A stretch of DNA of 64,000 nt from Thermotomaculum hydrothermale (GTDB taxonomy: Bacteria; Acidobacteriota; Holophagae; Thermotomaculales; Thermotomaculaceae), in assembly GCF_016592575.1 (NCBI RefSeq), contig NZ_AP017470.1, positions 1,994,501 to 2,058,500 on the forward strand, given 5' to 3'. Position numbers and translations under genes: made by a program. Below the pieces are notes generated by a model. It searched no databases, was not told where the DNA came from, and saw nothing but the letters and a program-made list of their open reading frames with translations. Shown in pieces: positions 19,248 to 27,178 of the stretch. How positions within the stretch are numbered: the first letter of the stretch is position 1; each line of letters begins with the position of its first letter.

Positions 19248-20762
19248 TTACTCTATTTCATCTATAGATTTGCATCCCCATTCAGGGTAATGCTCTCTGA
19301 TAAACTTATTAAGAGCTATTTCACTTTCAGTGTAAATTCTCTTCTTTTTTCTCTTTGTGGATTCACCAACAATTATTCCTGCGGCAACTGTGTTATTTGT
19401 TAACCTATCAATGAGAATAAAAGAGCCTGTTGTTTTATTCTCTTCGTATAAATCAAATGCAACTTCTTCCGCTAAATCAATTTGAACCCTGGCTATGTCG
19501 TTTAATTCAAGAACCTTTGTTTCTACCTTTTCCCAGGTATTTACATCTTTTTTAAACAAAATTCTGCTAATTATGGCATTTGTTTCCTTGGTGTAAAGTT
19601 TTATAATATACTCCCTGTTTTTCAAAGACTCTTCATCCATCCACACAAGCATGGCTTCAAAGGAATCATTGAATTTCGGCTCTTTTTCCCCCTCTTTTAC
19701 AATTAAATCTCCCCTGCTTACATCAATATCCTTTTCAAGAACAAGGGTAATTGACATTGGAACAAATGCCTTTTTAAGTGTTTTATATTTATGAGTTTTT
19801 CCTAAATTTTCAAAATTTAAAGGGGGAATTATTGATTTTACCTTTGTTTTCATCTTTGATGGATAAACTATTATTTCATCATTTTCTCTTATTACCCCAC
19901 TTGCAATATTTCCACAGTATCCTCTAAACTCCTCATTTGGCCTGTTTATATACTGGACAGGGAATCTGAATTCAGCATCCCTTTTAAAACTTGAATTTAA
20001 AATCTTAACAGTATTCAAGTATTCTAAAAAAGCCTTGCCTTTATACCATGGGGTATTTTCTGAAAGCTTTACAATATTATCTCCCTTTAAAGCGCTTATA
20101 GGAATAAAATCAATCTCAACATCAAAGTGCTTAAACGGAAGAGAGAATTTCAACTGCTTAAACATCAAATTGTAATCGTGCACAATCTTTTCAAAAATAT
20201 CTTTAGAATAACCAACTAAATCCATCTTATTTACAACAACAAGCAAATTCCTGATTCCTAAAAGACAGAGCAAAAAAGAATGCCTTCTCGTCTGGGTTAA
20301 CACTCCATTTCTTGCATCAATTAAAATAACTCCTAAATCTGCTGTGCTTGCCCCGGTTACCATATTTCTTGTATATTGCTCGTGTCCCGGAGTATCGGCA
20401 ATAATAAATTTCCTCTTCTCAGATGAAAAATACCTGTATGCAACATCAATTGTTATTCCCTGCTCCCTTTCAGCCTGCAAGCCATCTACAAGTAAAGAAA
20501 AATCAATCTCTTCATCAGTTCTTTTATACTTTTTTTCAGCCTTTAAAGCCATTATATGATCTTTAAAAACCATTTTTGTTTCATAGAGAAGCCTTCCTAT
20601 GAGAGTGCTTTTCCCGTCGTCAACACTCCCACAGGTTATAAACCTCAGCATCTCTTTTTCTTCATGCTGTTTAAGATAAGATAAAATATCATTCTTTATT
20701 AAAAATTTTGGATTCTGAATATTGGATTTTGAATTATTTGAGAAAGATGAAGAACTATCCAT
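19248..20762 (-). CDS. cysN: sulfate adenylyltransferase GTPase subunit
   Basis: 504-residue GTPase of ATP sulfurylase. With CysD it makes APS from sulfate and ATP, driven by GTP. G motifs: [16 protein letters not shown] (residues ~44-59), [12 protein letters not shown] and VVNKMDL. The ATG at 20762 overlaps the stop of the preceding four-helix-bundle gene by 8 bases and has GGAG seven bases upstream, inside that gene. Residues ~5-24 ([20 protein letters not shown]) have no counterpart in usual CysN and are encoded by a heptamer repeat, so the N-terminus was probably rebuilt when the neighbour gene inserted. Confidence 0.94.
   Translation of the reverse strand: MDSSSSFSNNSKSNIQNPKFLIKNDILSYLKQHEEKEMLRFITCGSVDDGKSTLIGRLLYETKMVFKDHIMALKAEKKYKRTDEEIDFSLLVDGLQAEREQGITIDVAYRYFSSEKRKFIIADTPGHEQYTRNMVTGASTADLGVILIDARNGVLTQTRRHSFLLCLLGIRNLLVVVNKMDLVGYSKDIFEKIVHDYNLMFKQLKFSLPFKHFDVEIDFIPISALKGDNIVKLSENTPWYKGKAFLEYLNTVKILNSSFKRDAEFRFPVQYINRPNEEFRGYCGNIASGVIRENDEIIVYPSKMKTKVKSIIPPLNFENLGKTHKYKTLKKAFVPMSITLVLEKDIDVSRGDLIVKEGEKEPKFNDSFEAMLVWMDEESLKNREYIIKLYTKETNAIISRILFKKDVNTWEKVETKVLELNDIARVQIDLAEEVAFDLYEENKTTGSFILIDRLTNNTVAAGIIVGESTKRKKKRIYTESEIALNKFIREHYPEWGCKSIDEIE
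20705..20739. repeat. degenerate heptamer array, left of the S23-type gene
   Basis: Tandem seven-base units related to TTTTGGA (TTTTGGA, TTCTGAA, TATTGGA, TTTTGAA) lie inside the 5' end of cysN. They are the reverse complement of the TCCAAAA-type units on the other side of the four-helix-bundle gene. The units are imperfect, and the call rests on visual phasing. Confidence 0.55.
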
Positions 20763-21120
20763 TTTGGTTCTCCATTAATGTTTTATTTATTTTGGTAAAA
20801 ATATTGATAATTGAATTTATCTCTTCAAACAATAAATCCTTTTCTAAATAGTTTGCAATATAACCGGAATCTCTTAATAGTTTTAACCAATACAATGTTT
20901 CCCTTGCTTCTTTACTTGCAATAGCTAACTTATACAAAAAATCTTTTTTTGATTGAGCAGCCTGTGCATCCTCAACATTTGCTCCAATTGATGTCCCGCT
21001 CCTTAGAATCTGCTTTGATAACACAAACTCCTTTTTCTCAAGTTTTAAATATTTATATAATCTTATAATTTCTAACGCAAAACTATATGTTTTCTCTTTA
21101 ATTAAATTTTCTTCTTTCAC
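20755..21120 (-). CDS. four-helix-bundle protein (S23/IVS family)
   Basis: 121-residue protein of the family first seen in 23S rRNA intervening sequences. It has four amphipathic helices and the signature QILRSGTSIGANVEDAQAAQS at residues ~43-63, followed by KKDFLYKLAIASKEARETLYWL. Molecular function is unknown. Relatives include the accessory Avd protein of diversity-generating retroelements. The start is GTG at 21120 with AGAGG upstream. It sits between cysD and cysN, which are normally adjacent, overlaps cysN by 8 bases, and is flanked by inverted-orientation heptamer arrays. This suggests insertion into the sulfate operon. Confidence 0.9.
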   Translation of the reverse strand: MKEENLIKEKTYSFALEIIRLYKYLKLEKKEFVLSKQILRSGTSIGANVEDAQAAQSKKDFLYKLAIASKEARETLYWLKLLRDSGYIANYLEKDLLFEEINSIINIFTKINKTLMENQNG

Positions 21121-21140
21121 CCTTTAACCTCTAATCATCA

Positions 21141-21216
21141 ATCCAGAATCCAAAATCTAAGACTAATTAATCAAACTTTCCCAATTCAAAATTCAAAATC
21201 TATAATCTAAAATTCC
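21141..21216. repeat. degenerate heptamer arrays, right of the S23-type gene
   Basis: Two short arrays of seven-base units: TCCAGAA, TCCAAAA, TCTAAGA from 21142, and TTCAAAA, TTCAAAA, TCTATAA, TCTAAAA from ~21185. The second array ends at the cysD stop codon. Orientation is opposite to the array at 20705-20739, and a similar array occurs at 25119-25156. Confidence 0.55.
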
Positions 21217-22119
21217 TCAAAAATATCCCTCTATCTTTTTCTTTTCCATACTTCCCACCTCGTCAAAATCAATAAGCCTGCCCTGTCGCTCAGAATACTC
21301 AGTTAAAAGCATTTCCTGAATTACTTCAGGTAAAGTCTGTGCCTTTGATTCAATAGCCCCCGTTAATGGATAGCAGCCCAATGTTCTAAACCTTACCCAC
21401 ATTTTAAATGCCTTTTTCCTTAACTCTTCCGGCACCCTGTCATCATCAACAAGGATAAGTGTACCGTTGTATTCTGTAACCAATCTCTCTTTTGCAAAGT
21501 AAAGGGGCACAACAGGTATGTTTTCAAGGTAAATATAAAGCCATATATCTAACTCTGTCCAGTTGCTTAAAGGGAAAACCCTTACACTCTCCCCTCTGTC
21601 AATGTGGGTATTGTAAAGATTCCACAATTCAGGCCTCTGCTTTTTTGGATTCCACCTGTGGTTTTTATCCCTGAAAGAGAAAATCCTCTCCTTAGCCCTT
21701 GATTTTTCTTCGTCCCTTCTTGCACCGCCTATAACAGCATCGTATCCACCTTCTTTTAAAGCCTTTTTTAAAGCCTGGGTTTTCATAATGTCGGTGTGTA
21801 TTTTACTCCCGTGAATAAAGGGGTTAATATTCATTTCAATCCCTTCAGGGTTGGTGTACACAATCAAATCAAGCCCTAATTCCTTTGCCCTTTTATCCCT
21901 GAATTCTATCATTTCCTTGAATTTCCACTTTGTGTCAATATGAAGGATAGGGAAGTTAGGTTTAGACGGATAAAATGCCTTCATTGCAAGGTGAAGCATA
22001 ACAGAACTATCCTTGCCGACGCTGTACATCATAACAGGGTTGTTAAAGTTAGCGGCAACTTCACGAATTATGTAAATACTTTCTGCCTCCAACTGTTTTA
22101 GGTGGGACAATCTCTCCAT
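21217..22119 (-). CDS. cysD: sulfate adenylyltransferase catalytic subunit
   Basis: 300-residue PP-loop ATP sulfurylase subunit. The PP-loop is [19 protein letters not shown] at residues ~31-49. The conserved [20 protein letters not shown] follows at ~148-167, with a [10 protein letters not shown] region after it. It partners CysN. The ATG at 22119 has AGG at an eight-base distance. The in-frame ATG two codons upstream (22125) is too close to that site but cannot be excluded. It is separated from cysN by the inserted four-helix-bundle gene. Confidence 0.96.
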   Translation of the reverse strand: MERLSHLKQLEAESIYIIREVAANFNNPVMMYSVGKDSSVMLHLAMKAFYPSKPNFPILHIDTKWKFKEMIEFRDKRAKELGLDLIVYTNPEGIEMNINPFIHGSKIHTDIMKTQALKKALKEGGYDAVIGGARRDEEKSRAKERIFSFRDKNHRWNPKKQRPELWNLYNTHIDRGESVRVFPLSNWTELDIWLYIYLENIPVVPLYFAKERLVTEYNGTLILVDDDRVPEELRKKAFKMWVRFRTLGCYPLTGAIESKAQTLPEVIQEMLLTEYSERQGRLIDFDEVGSMEKKKIEGYF

Positions 22120-22209
22120 AACCATATCCTTTTTCTTTAAAAGTACAGTTTAAAAAATACCATAAAATCAAAAAAACACAAACAAGATAGGGAGAATTAA
22201 AGAAAAACA

Positions 22210-23436
22210 CTAATCTGACAGAATAGAATTTATCTTTTCTTTCAATCCGTTAAGCACCTTGGTTTTTGAAAAATTTTCAATAATATACTTCCTTGCATTC
22301 AAACCGTATTGCGTTCTCAAAGATTTATCGTTTTTCATTTTTTCAACAAAATTTAAAATTTCATCAAAATCTTGAGGGGAGAAGAAAGCTCCTCCTTGAG
22401 ACTCATTTAATATTTTTGCAACTTCAGAATTTTTATTCCCTGTAACAAGGGAAGGCCTTGCGCTTGCCATCATTCCCAATAATTTGGAAGGCATTACAGT
22501 GTCAACAACTGAATCCTTTTGAAAAAGCAGGTGTAAATCTGCGCTGCATAGAAGATCGGGCAATTCTTCATAGGGGACAGGTGGGTAATACTTAACATTT
22601 GAGTAATTTTCTAATTTTGAGACCAGCCAATCCTTTCTCGCCCCGTCACCAACAACAACAACTTCCATATCTTCCCTATCTTTTATAAGTTCAACAAACC
22701 TTAAAAAGCTCTCCCAATCCTGTTTGGCACCAATATTTCCTGAATAGAGAAGTTTAAATTTATCTCCATTTAAATACCTATGAGGCTTTGATTCTTCAGG
22801 ATTTACAAAGTTTTCATCAATCCAGTTGGGAAAATAGTAAATTTCGCTTTTTGTTTTTCTTTTAGCCTTTTCAATCATAGAAAAACTTATTGTGCTTACA
22901 ATGTTTGATTTATTTAATAAACTGGATTCAACAAAATACAAAACCTTGCTCATTATTTTTTGAACAAACTTGCCTTTAATAACCCCTGATTCAAATGCCG
23001 CATCAAATTCAAAGTCCTGAATGTGAGTCCATACCTTTGCCTTTTTTCTTTTTGCAAGTTTTTGTGCAAGGTAAATGTTTGAGGTAAAAGGCACAATTGC
23101 AATTACAAGGTCTGTCTCTTTTATTTTTCTTAAATTTTTAAAACTTCCAAATGTAAAACTTAAAATTTGCCTTATCCTTTTTAAAAAAGAAGGGTTAGAG
23201 GGAGTGTATTGCTTAAATCTGTAAATCTTTATCGTTTTGTGATCTTCTTCCAGATAACTTCCCTTACTTTTGTAATCTTCCCAGATCTCCCACTGAGGAT
23301 AGTAAGGAAAACCTGTTATAACACTTACCTCAAAGCCATTTTCAGAAAGAAATTCTGCCATCTGTGAAGTGTAAAGCCCTGTTGATGTATCTTCAGGGTA
23401 AAAGTTTATACTAATAATCGTTATCTTTTTTTTCAT
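22210..23436 (-). CDS. WcaI-like GT4 glycosyltransferase
   Basis: 408-residue GT-B transferase. The N-terminus ISINFYPEDTSTGLYTSQMA (residues ~8-27) and VSVITGFPYYPQWE are typical of the WcaI/colanic-acid-type branch. The nucleotide-sugar half contains SGNIGAKQDWESFLRFVE and MPSKLLGMMASARPSLVTG. It starts 24 bases after the WbaP-type gene and probably adds the second sugar to the lipid carrier. Specificity is not determinable. Confidence 0.87.
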   Translation of the reverse strand: MKKKITIISINFYPEDTSTGLYTSQMAEFLSENGFEVSVITGFPYYPQWEIWEDYKSKGSYLEEDHKTIKIYRFKQYTPSNPSFLKRIRQILSFTFGSFKNLRKIKETDLVIAIVPFTSNIYLAQKLAKRKKAKVWTHIQDFEFDAAFESGVIKGKFVQKIMSKVLYFVESSLLNKSNIVSTISFSMIEKAKRKTKSEIYYFPNWIDENFVNPEESKPHRYLNGDKFKLLYSGNIGAKQDWESFLRFVELIKDREDMEVVVVGDGARKDWLVSKLENYSNVKYYPPVPYEELPDLLCSADLHLLFQKDSVVDTVMPSKLLGMMASARPSLVTGNKNSEVAKILNESQGGAFFSPQDFDEILNFVEKMKNDKSLRTQYGLNARKYIIENFSKTKVLNGLKEKINSILSD

Positions 23437-23459
23437 ACTTTTCCACTAATTATCAAAAA

Positions 23460-24893
23460 TTAATAAGCGCCTTTTTTGTTTAAAACCACAAAAACTGTTT
23501 TAAATAGAATCATTATATCAAGCCACATTGACCAGTTTAATACATACCAGGTGTCAAGTTTAACCCTGTTGTCATAATCAACATCGTTTCTTCCACTAAT
23601 CTGCCACAAGCCCGTAATACCTGGCTTTACGGAATAGTAAAATTTAGCATACTCCTTGTAATACATTTTTATTTCATCCTCAACAACAGGCCTTGGCCCA
23701 ACAAAACTCATCTCACCCTTTAACACATTAAATAGTTGTGGCAATTCATCAAGAGAGGTTTTTCTCAAAAATTTTCCAACCTTTGTTATCCTCGGGTCAT
23801 TTTTCAGTTTAAAATACTTTTCCCACTCCTTCCTTGCCTCTTCATCTTTTTCAAGAATCTCTTTCAGCCTCTCCTCTGCATCTTTATACATTGTCCTGAA
23901 TTTAAAGACTTTAATCTTTTTTCCGCCTTTTCCAACTCTCTCATGCCTGAAAAAAACCGGCCCTTTTGAATCAAGTTTAATAATTAGCCCAATTATAAAA
24001 ATAAGGGGAATTAAGAAAGGGATTAAGAGAATAGCAAGAATAATGTCAAAAATTGTTTTAAAAAACTTATTTCTCCCATACTGCAAGTTGTTGTGAATTT
24101 TCAACAAAAACATCTGTTCATCAAAAAGATGATACAATTCTGCATTTGAGGTTGAAACCTTTTTCATTTTAGGCACAAGATAGAGTTTTCTTACATAGCT
24201 TTGTACATCGGCAGCCAATTTTTCAAGCTTTTCCTCACCTAAATCAGGCTGTGCAATTACAACAGCATCTATATTTTTTTGAGGAATAATAGTTGAGTAT
24301 TCTTCAATCTTGCCCAAAACATTGTACCTCTCTCCGTTTATTTTAACCTCTCCCTTAATCTCATCATCAAGAAACCCAACAATGCTGAAACCCAATTCAC
24401 TATCGTCAAGCAAAGCCTTTGCAACAAGCTTTCCTGTTTCATTTGCCCCAATAATTAGAATATTGCTTGTGTAAAGCCCAATTTTAGAGAGAAAAATCTT
24501 AAAAAAGTGCCGTGATAAAGGGAAAATTATAATGGTAAAAACAAAATAAAAGAATAAAATTGACCTTGGAAATTCAGGCTTTTTGGTAAGATAAATCAAA
24601 GAAAAACCCAATATTATAGTAAAAAATGCACTAACAAAAATCTCCCTTGCCTCATCCCAGAACGATAGCCTTTTTGAATAAATCCCTTTTACAATAAAAA
24701 TAAAAATTAAAAAAAGCGAAACCCACCATATTGATTTAAAATAATTGGCAAGGTTAGGTTTTATATAGAATAAACCGTAATCCCCTAAAAAACCTTTCGC
24801 TATTATTGAAATTTTTAAAAGAATTATGCTTATTAAAACATCGTGAATTAAGAGTAAAAACTTACTGAAATTTCTTCTTACGCTGTTTAGCAT
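23460..24893 (-). CDS. polyprenyl-phosphate sugar-1-phosphate transferase (WbaP/WcaJ type)
   Basis: 477-residue polyprenyl glycosylphosphotransferase. It has four N-terminal helices, then a CoA-binding/Rossmann-like domain (NILIIGANETGKLVAKALLD, residues ~144-163), one more helix, and a bacterial sugar transferase domain. The catalytic region reads FRHERVGKGGKKIKVFKFRT, KTSLDELPQLFNVLKGEMS and GPRPVVEDE. It transfers hexose-1-phosphate (often Gal or Glc) to undecaprenyl phosphate. It is the first gene of the minus-strand glycan cluster, so its promoter must lie in 24894-25343. A WecA-type initiator is present at the other end. Confidence 0.93.
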   Translation of the reverse strand: MLNSVRRNFSKFLLLIHDVLISIILLKISIIAKGFLGDYGLFYIKPNLANYFKSIWWVSLFLIFIFIVKGIYSKRLSFWDEAREIFVSAFFTIILGFSLIYLTKKPEFPRSILFFYFVFTIIIFPLSRHFFKIFLSKIGLYTSNILIIGANETGKLVAKALLDDSELGFSIVGFLDDEIKGEVKINGERYNVLGKIEEYSTIIPQKNIDAVVIAQPDLGEEKLEKLAADVQSYVRKLYLVPKMKKVSTSNAELYHLFDEQMFLLKIHNNLQYGRNKFFKTIFDIILAILLIPFLIPLIFIIGLIIKLDSKGPVFFRHERVGKGGKKIKVFKFRTMYKDAEERLKEILEKDEEARKEWEKYFKLKNDPRITKVGKFLRKTSLDELPQLFNVLKGEMSFVGPRPVVEDEIKMYYKEYAKFYYSVKPGITGLWQISGRNDVDYDNRVKLDTWYVLNWSMWLDIMILFKTVFVVLNKKGAY

Positions 24894-25118
24894 TCAGCCT
24901 CCCAACATGATTTTTAATAATAAGAAATTCCTACAACAAAGTAAAGAAAAACCGCTAACAGTAAAACAGCAACCTTTCTCCCTGAATAAAACATACAATT
25001 AATTCACTAAATCCTCATACCCCACAATTTTCCAAAATGGTGGATGGTAAACAGGAATTATGAATTTAAAAGATTGAATTGAAGATAATAATTATTTAAT
25101 TTTAAAAGAAAAATCCTT

Positions 25119-25156
25119 CATCAATCCAAAATCCAGAATTTATAATTCATAATTTT
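25119..25156. repeat. degenerate heptamer array upstream of rfbB
   Basis: Units ATCCAAA, ATCCAGA, ATTTATA, ATTCATA run head to tail. The start CATCAATCCA is shared with the array at 21137-21146 beside the four-helix-bundle gene. No such gene is present here, so this may be a relic or an independent expansion. Confidence 0.45.
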
Positions 25157-25250
25157 TCCCCTAAAACTCCAAACCATTCCAACCACCCACCTAAAACCAC
25201 CTGGAACCAAAAACACTGAACTCTCATCCCCCAGCACCACCTATTATTTA

Positions 25251-25278
25251 TTGACTTTTAACAAAACAACAATAAAAT
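25251..25278 (+). promoter_or_regulatory. sigma70-like promoter for rfbB-rfbD-manC
   Basis: TTGACT at 25251-25256 and TAAAAT at 25273-25278 are spaced by 16 bases, about 65 bases upstream of the rfbB ATG. The ribosome site AGAGGTG lies just before the start. Confidence 0.5.
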
Positions 25279-25343
25279 AAACCTGTATCCTTTTAAAATT
25301 GCGGGATTTAAAAGAGTTATCAAATCCCCTAAAGAGGTGATAT

Positions 25344-26345
25344 ATGAAAAAGGTCTTAATCTCCGGCGGAGCAGGTTTTATAGGCGCTGAACTTGCAAAG
25401 ATAACCGTTTCAAAGGGATATAAAACAATTGTAATTGATGCTCTAACCTATGCTGGAGACTTTACAAGGCTTCAGGAAATAAAGGATAAAATCAAATTTT
25501 ACAAAGCAGACACAACTGAAAGGAAAGCGGTTTTTGATATTTTCAAAACTGAAAAACCGGACATTGTTTTACACTTAGCGGCAGAAAGCCATGTGGATAG
25601 AAGCATTTTAGACCCATCCCTTTTTCTAAAAACAAATATAATAGGCACTCAAAATATGCTTGATGCATCAAAAGAATATGGAGTTGAAAAATTTGTAAAT
25701 ATGTCAACAGATGAAGTTTACGGTGAATTGGGGAAAGATGGGAAATTTTTTGAAACAACCCCTTTAAACCCAAACTCCCCTTACTCTGTTTCAAAAGCAT
25801 CACAGGATATGCTTGGAAGAGCATACTTCAGAACTTACAAACTTCCTGTTATTACAGTAAGGGCTTCAAACAACTACGGTTACTGGCAATACCCTGAAAA
25901 ACTTATCCCTGTTGTAATTTTAAAAGCATATAACAATGAGAAAATCCCGGTTTTCGGAAGGGGAGAAAATGTTAGAGAATGGCTGTTTGTAACAGATTGT
26001 GCAGAAGGAATTTTATCACTTGCAGAAAGAGGAAGAGACGGGGAAATATACAACATTGGAAGCGGAGAGGAAAAGAAAAACATTGAAGTGGTAAAATCAA
26101 TACTTGACTTAATGGGCAAACCCCACTCTTTAATTGAGTTTGTAAAAGACAGGCCAGGCCATGATTTCAGGTATGCCCTTGATTTTTCAAAAATAAGGAA
26201 AGAAATTGGATGGGAAGCAAAGATCAAATTTGAAGAGGGGATAGAAAAAACAGTTAAGTGGAACCTTGAAAATATCAACTGGCTTATGGATAAAAAGAAA
26301 GATTTAGAAAGGCTATGGGAAAAGGTTTACAAAAAGCAAAAATAA
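25344..26345 (+). CDS. rfbB: dTDP-glucose 4,6-dehydratase
   Basis: 333-residue extended short-chain dehydrogenase. It has the NAD site ISGGAGFIGAELAK at residues ~6-19, LHLAAESHVDRSI, STDEVYGELG (Thr-Asp-Glu catalytic triad) and the YSVSK active site at ~147-151. VRASNNYGYWQYPEKLIP is typical of RfbB. It converts dTDP-glucose to the 4-keto-6-deoxy sugar on the way to dTDP-rhamnose or related sugars. The end overlaps rfbD by 31 bases. rfbA and rfbC are not in the window. Confidence 0.92.
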   Translation: MKKVLISGGAGFIGAELAKITVSKGYKTIVIDALTYAGDFTRLQEIKDKIKFYKADTTERKAVFDIFKTEKPDIVLHLAAESHVDRSILDPSLFLKTNIIGTQNMLDASKEYGVEKFVNMSTDEVYGELGKDGKFFETTPLNPNSPYSVSKASQDMLGRAYFRTYKLPVITVRASNNYGYWQYPEKLIPVVILKAYNNEKIPVFGRGENVREWLFVTDCAEGILSLAERGRDGEIYNIGSGEEKKNIEVVKSILDLMGKPHSLIEFVKDRPGHDFRYALDFSKIRKEIGWEAKIKFEEGIEKTVKWNLENINWLMDKKKDLERLWEKVYKKQK

Positions 26346-27178
26346 TCATTACCGGGAAAAATGGTCAACTTGCAAAAGAGTTTATAAAACTGCTTTCCTT
26401 AAAAAACATTAATTTTTTTGCTTTTGATAAAAAACAACTTGATATTTCAGATTTTAATAAGGTGAACACAGTATTAAAAGAGATAAACCCTGATTTTGTT
26501 ATTAACTGTGCCGCATACAACTTTGTTGATAAAGCGGAAGAGGAGAGGAAAAAAGCCTATTCAGTAAATACAATTGGCGTTGAAAACCTTGCAAAAGTAT
26601 GCAGGGGAATTAAATGTAAAATTGTGCACTATAGCACAGATTATGTTTTTGACGGCAATAAAAAGGCTTTATACATTGAAAAAGACATCCCTAATCCGTT
26701 AAACTATTATGGAAAAACAAAGTTAGAGGGAGAGAAAAAAATTAAAGAAATTTGCGAGAATTTTTTAATTTTCAGAGTTAGCTGGGTTTACGGAGAAGGA
26801 GGTAACAACTTTGTTGCTAAATTTCTAAACTGGGCTAAAAAAAACAAGAATTTGAAAGTTTCAGAAAACGAAGTGTCAATCCCTACCTATGCAAAAACAA
26901 TTGCAAAAAAATCTCTTAAAGCAATAGAAGAGGGATTAACAGGCTTATTTCATTTAACAAATTCAGGCTATGCTTCCAGGTATCAATGGGCTTTAAAAAT
27001 AAAAGAATATTTAAACTTAAGCAATAATATAGAACCGGTTAATTCAAGCATATTCAATTTAAAGGCAAAAAGGCCTGAATTTTCAGCAATGGACAATAGT
27101 TTTATAAGCAAAAGCCTTGGGATTGATATTCCACAATGGGACAAGGACTTAAAAAAATACTTAGAGGAGATAGAATGA
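26315..27178 (+). CDS. rfbD: dTDP-4-dehydrorhamnose reductase
   Basis: 287-residue NAD(P)H-dependent reductase of the RmlD family. It has ITGKNGQLAKEFIKLL at residues ~11-26, INCAAYNFVDKAEEE, STDYVFDG at ~106-113 and YYGKTKLEGE (YxxxK active site) at ~129-138. The ATG lies within the end of rfbB in another frame. It catalyses the last step to dTDP-L-rhamnose, or a related reduction if the sugar differs. It is coupled to manC by an ATGA overlap at its 3' end. Confidence 0.9.
   Translation: MGKGLQKAKIIITGKNGQLAKEFIKLLSLKNINFFAFDKKQLDISDFNKVNTVLKEINPDFVINCAAYNFVDKAEEERKKAYSVNTIGVENLAKVCRGIKCKIVHYSTDYVFDGNKKALYIEKDIPNPLNYYGKTKLEGEKKIKEICENFLIFRVSWVYGEGGNNFVAKFLNWAKKNKNLKVSENEVSIPTYAKTIAKKSLKAIEEGLTGLFHLTNSGYASRYQWALKIKEYLNLSNNIEPVNSSIFNLKAKRPEFSAMDNSFISKSLGIDIPQWDKDLKKYLEEIE

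Larger units (their letters stand above)
24894..25343. other. 450-bp divergent intergenic region
   Basis: It separates the minus-strand glycan cluster from rfbB. It holds a heptamer array near 25119-25156, an A/C-rich stretch (~25160-25245) with repeated ACCACCT-like words, and a promoter-like pair for rfbB. I found no ORF with a credible start and ribosome site, no intrinsic terminator and no JUMPStart-like element. Confidence 0.6.

Noticed and set aside
20700-25160. CRISPR array
   Set aside because: The repeats are tandem heptamers without spacers of constant length, so they are not CRISPR.
24894-25343. JUMPStart-like antitermination element before the glycan operon
   Set aside because: No sequence resembling the JUMPStart/ops element was seen on either strand.
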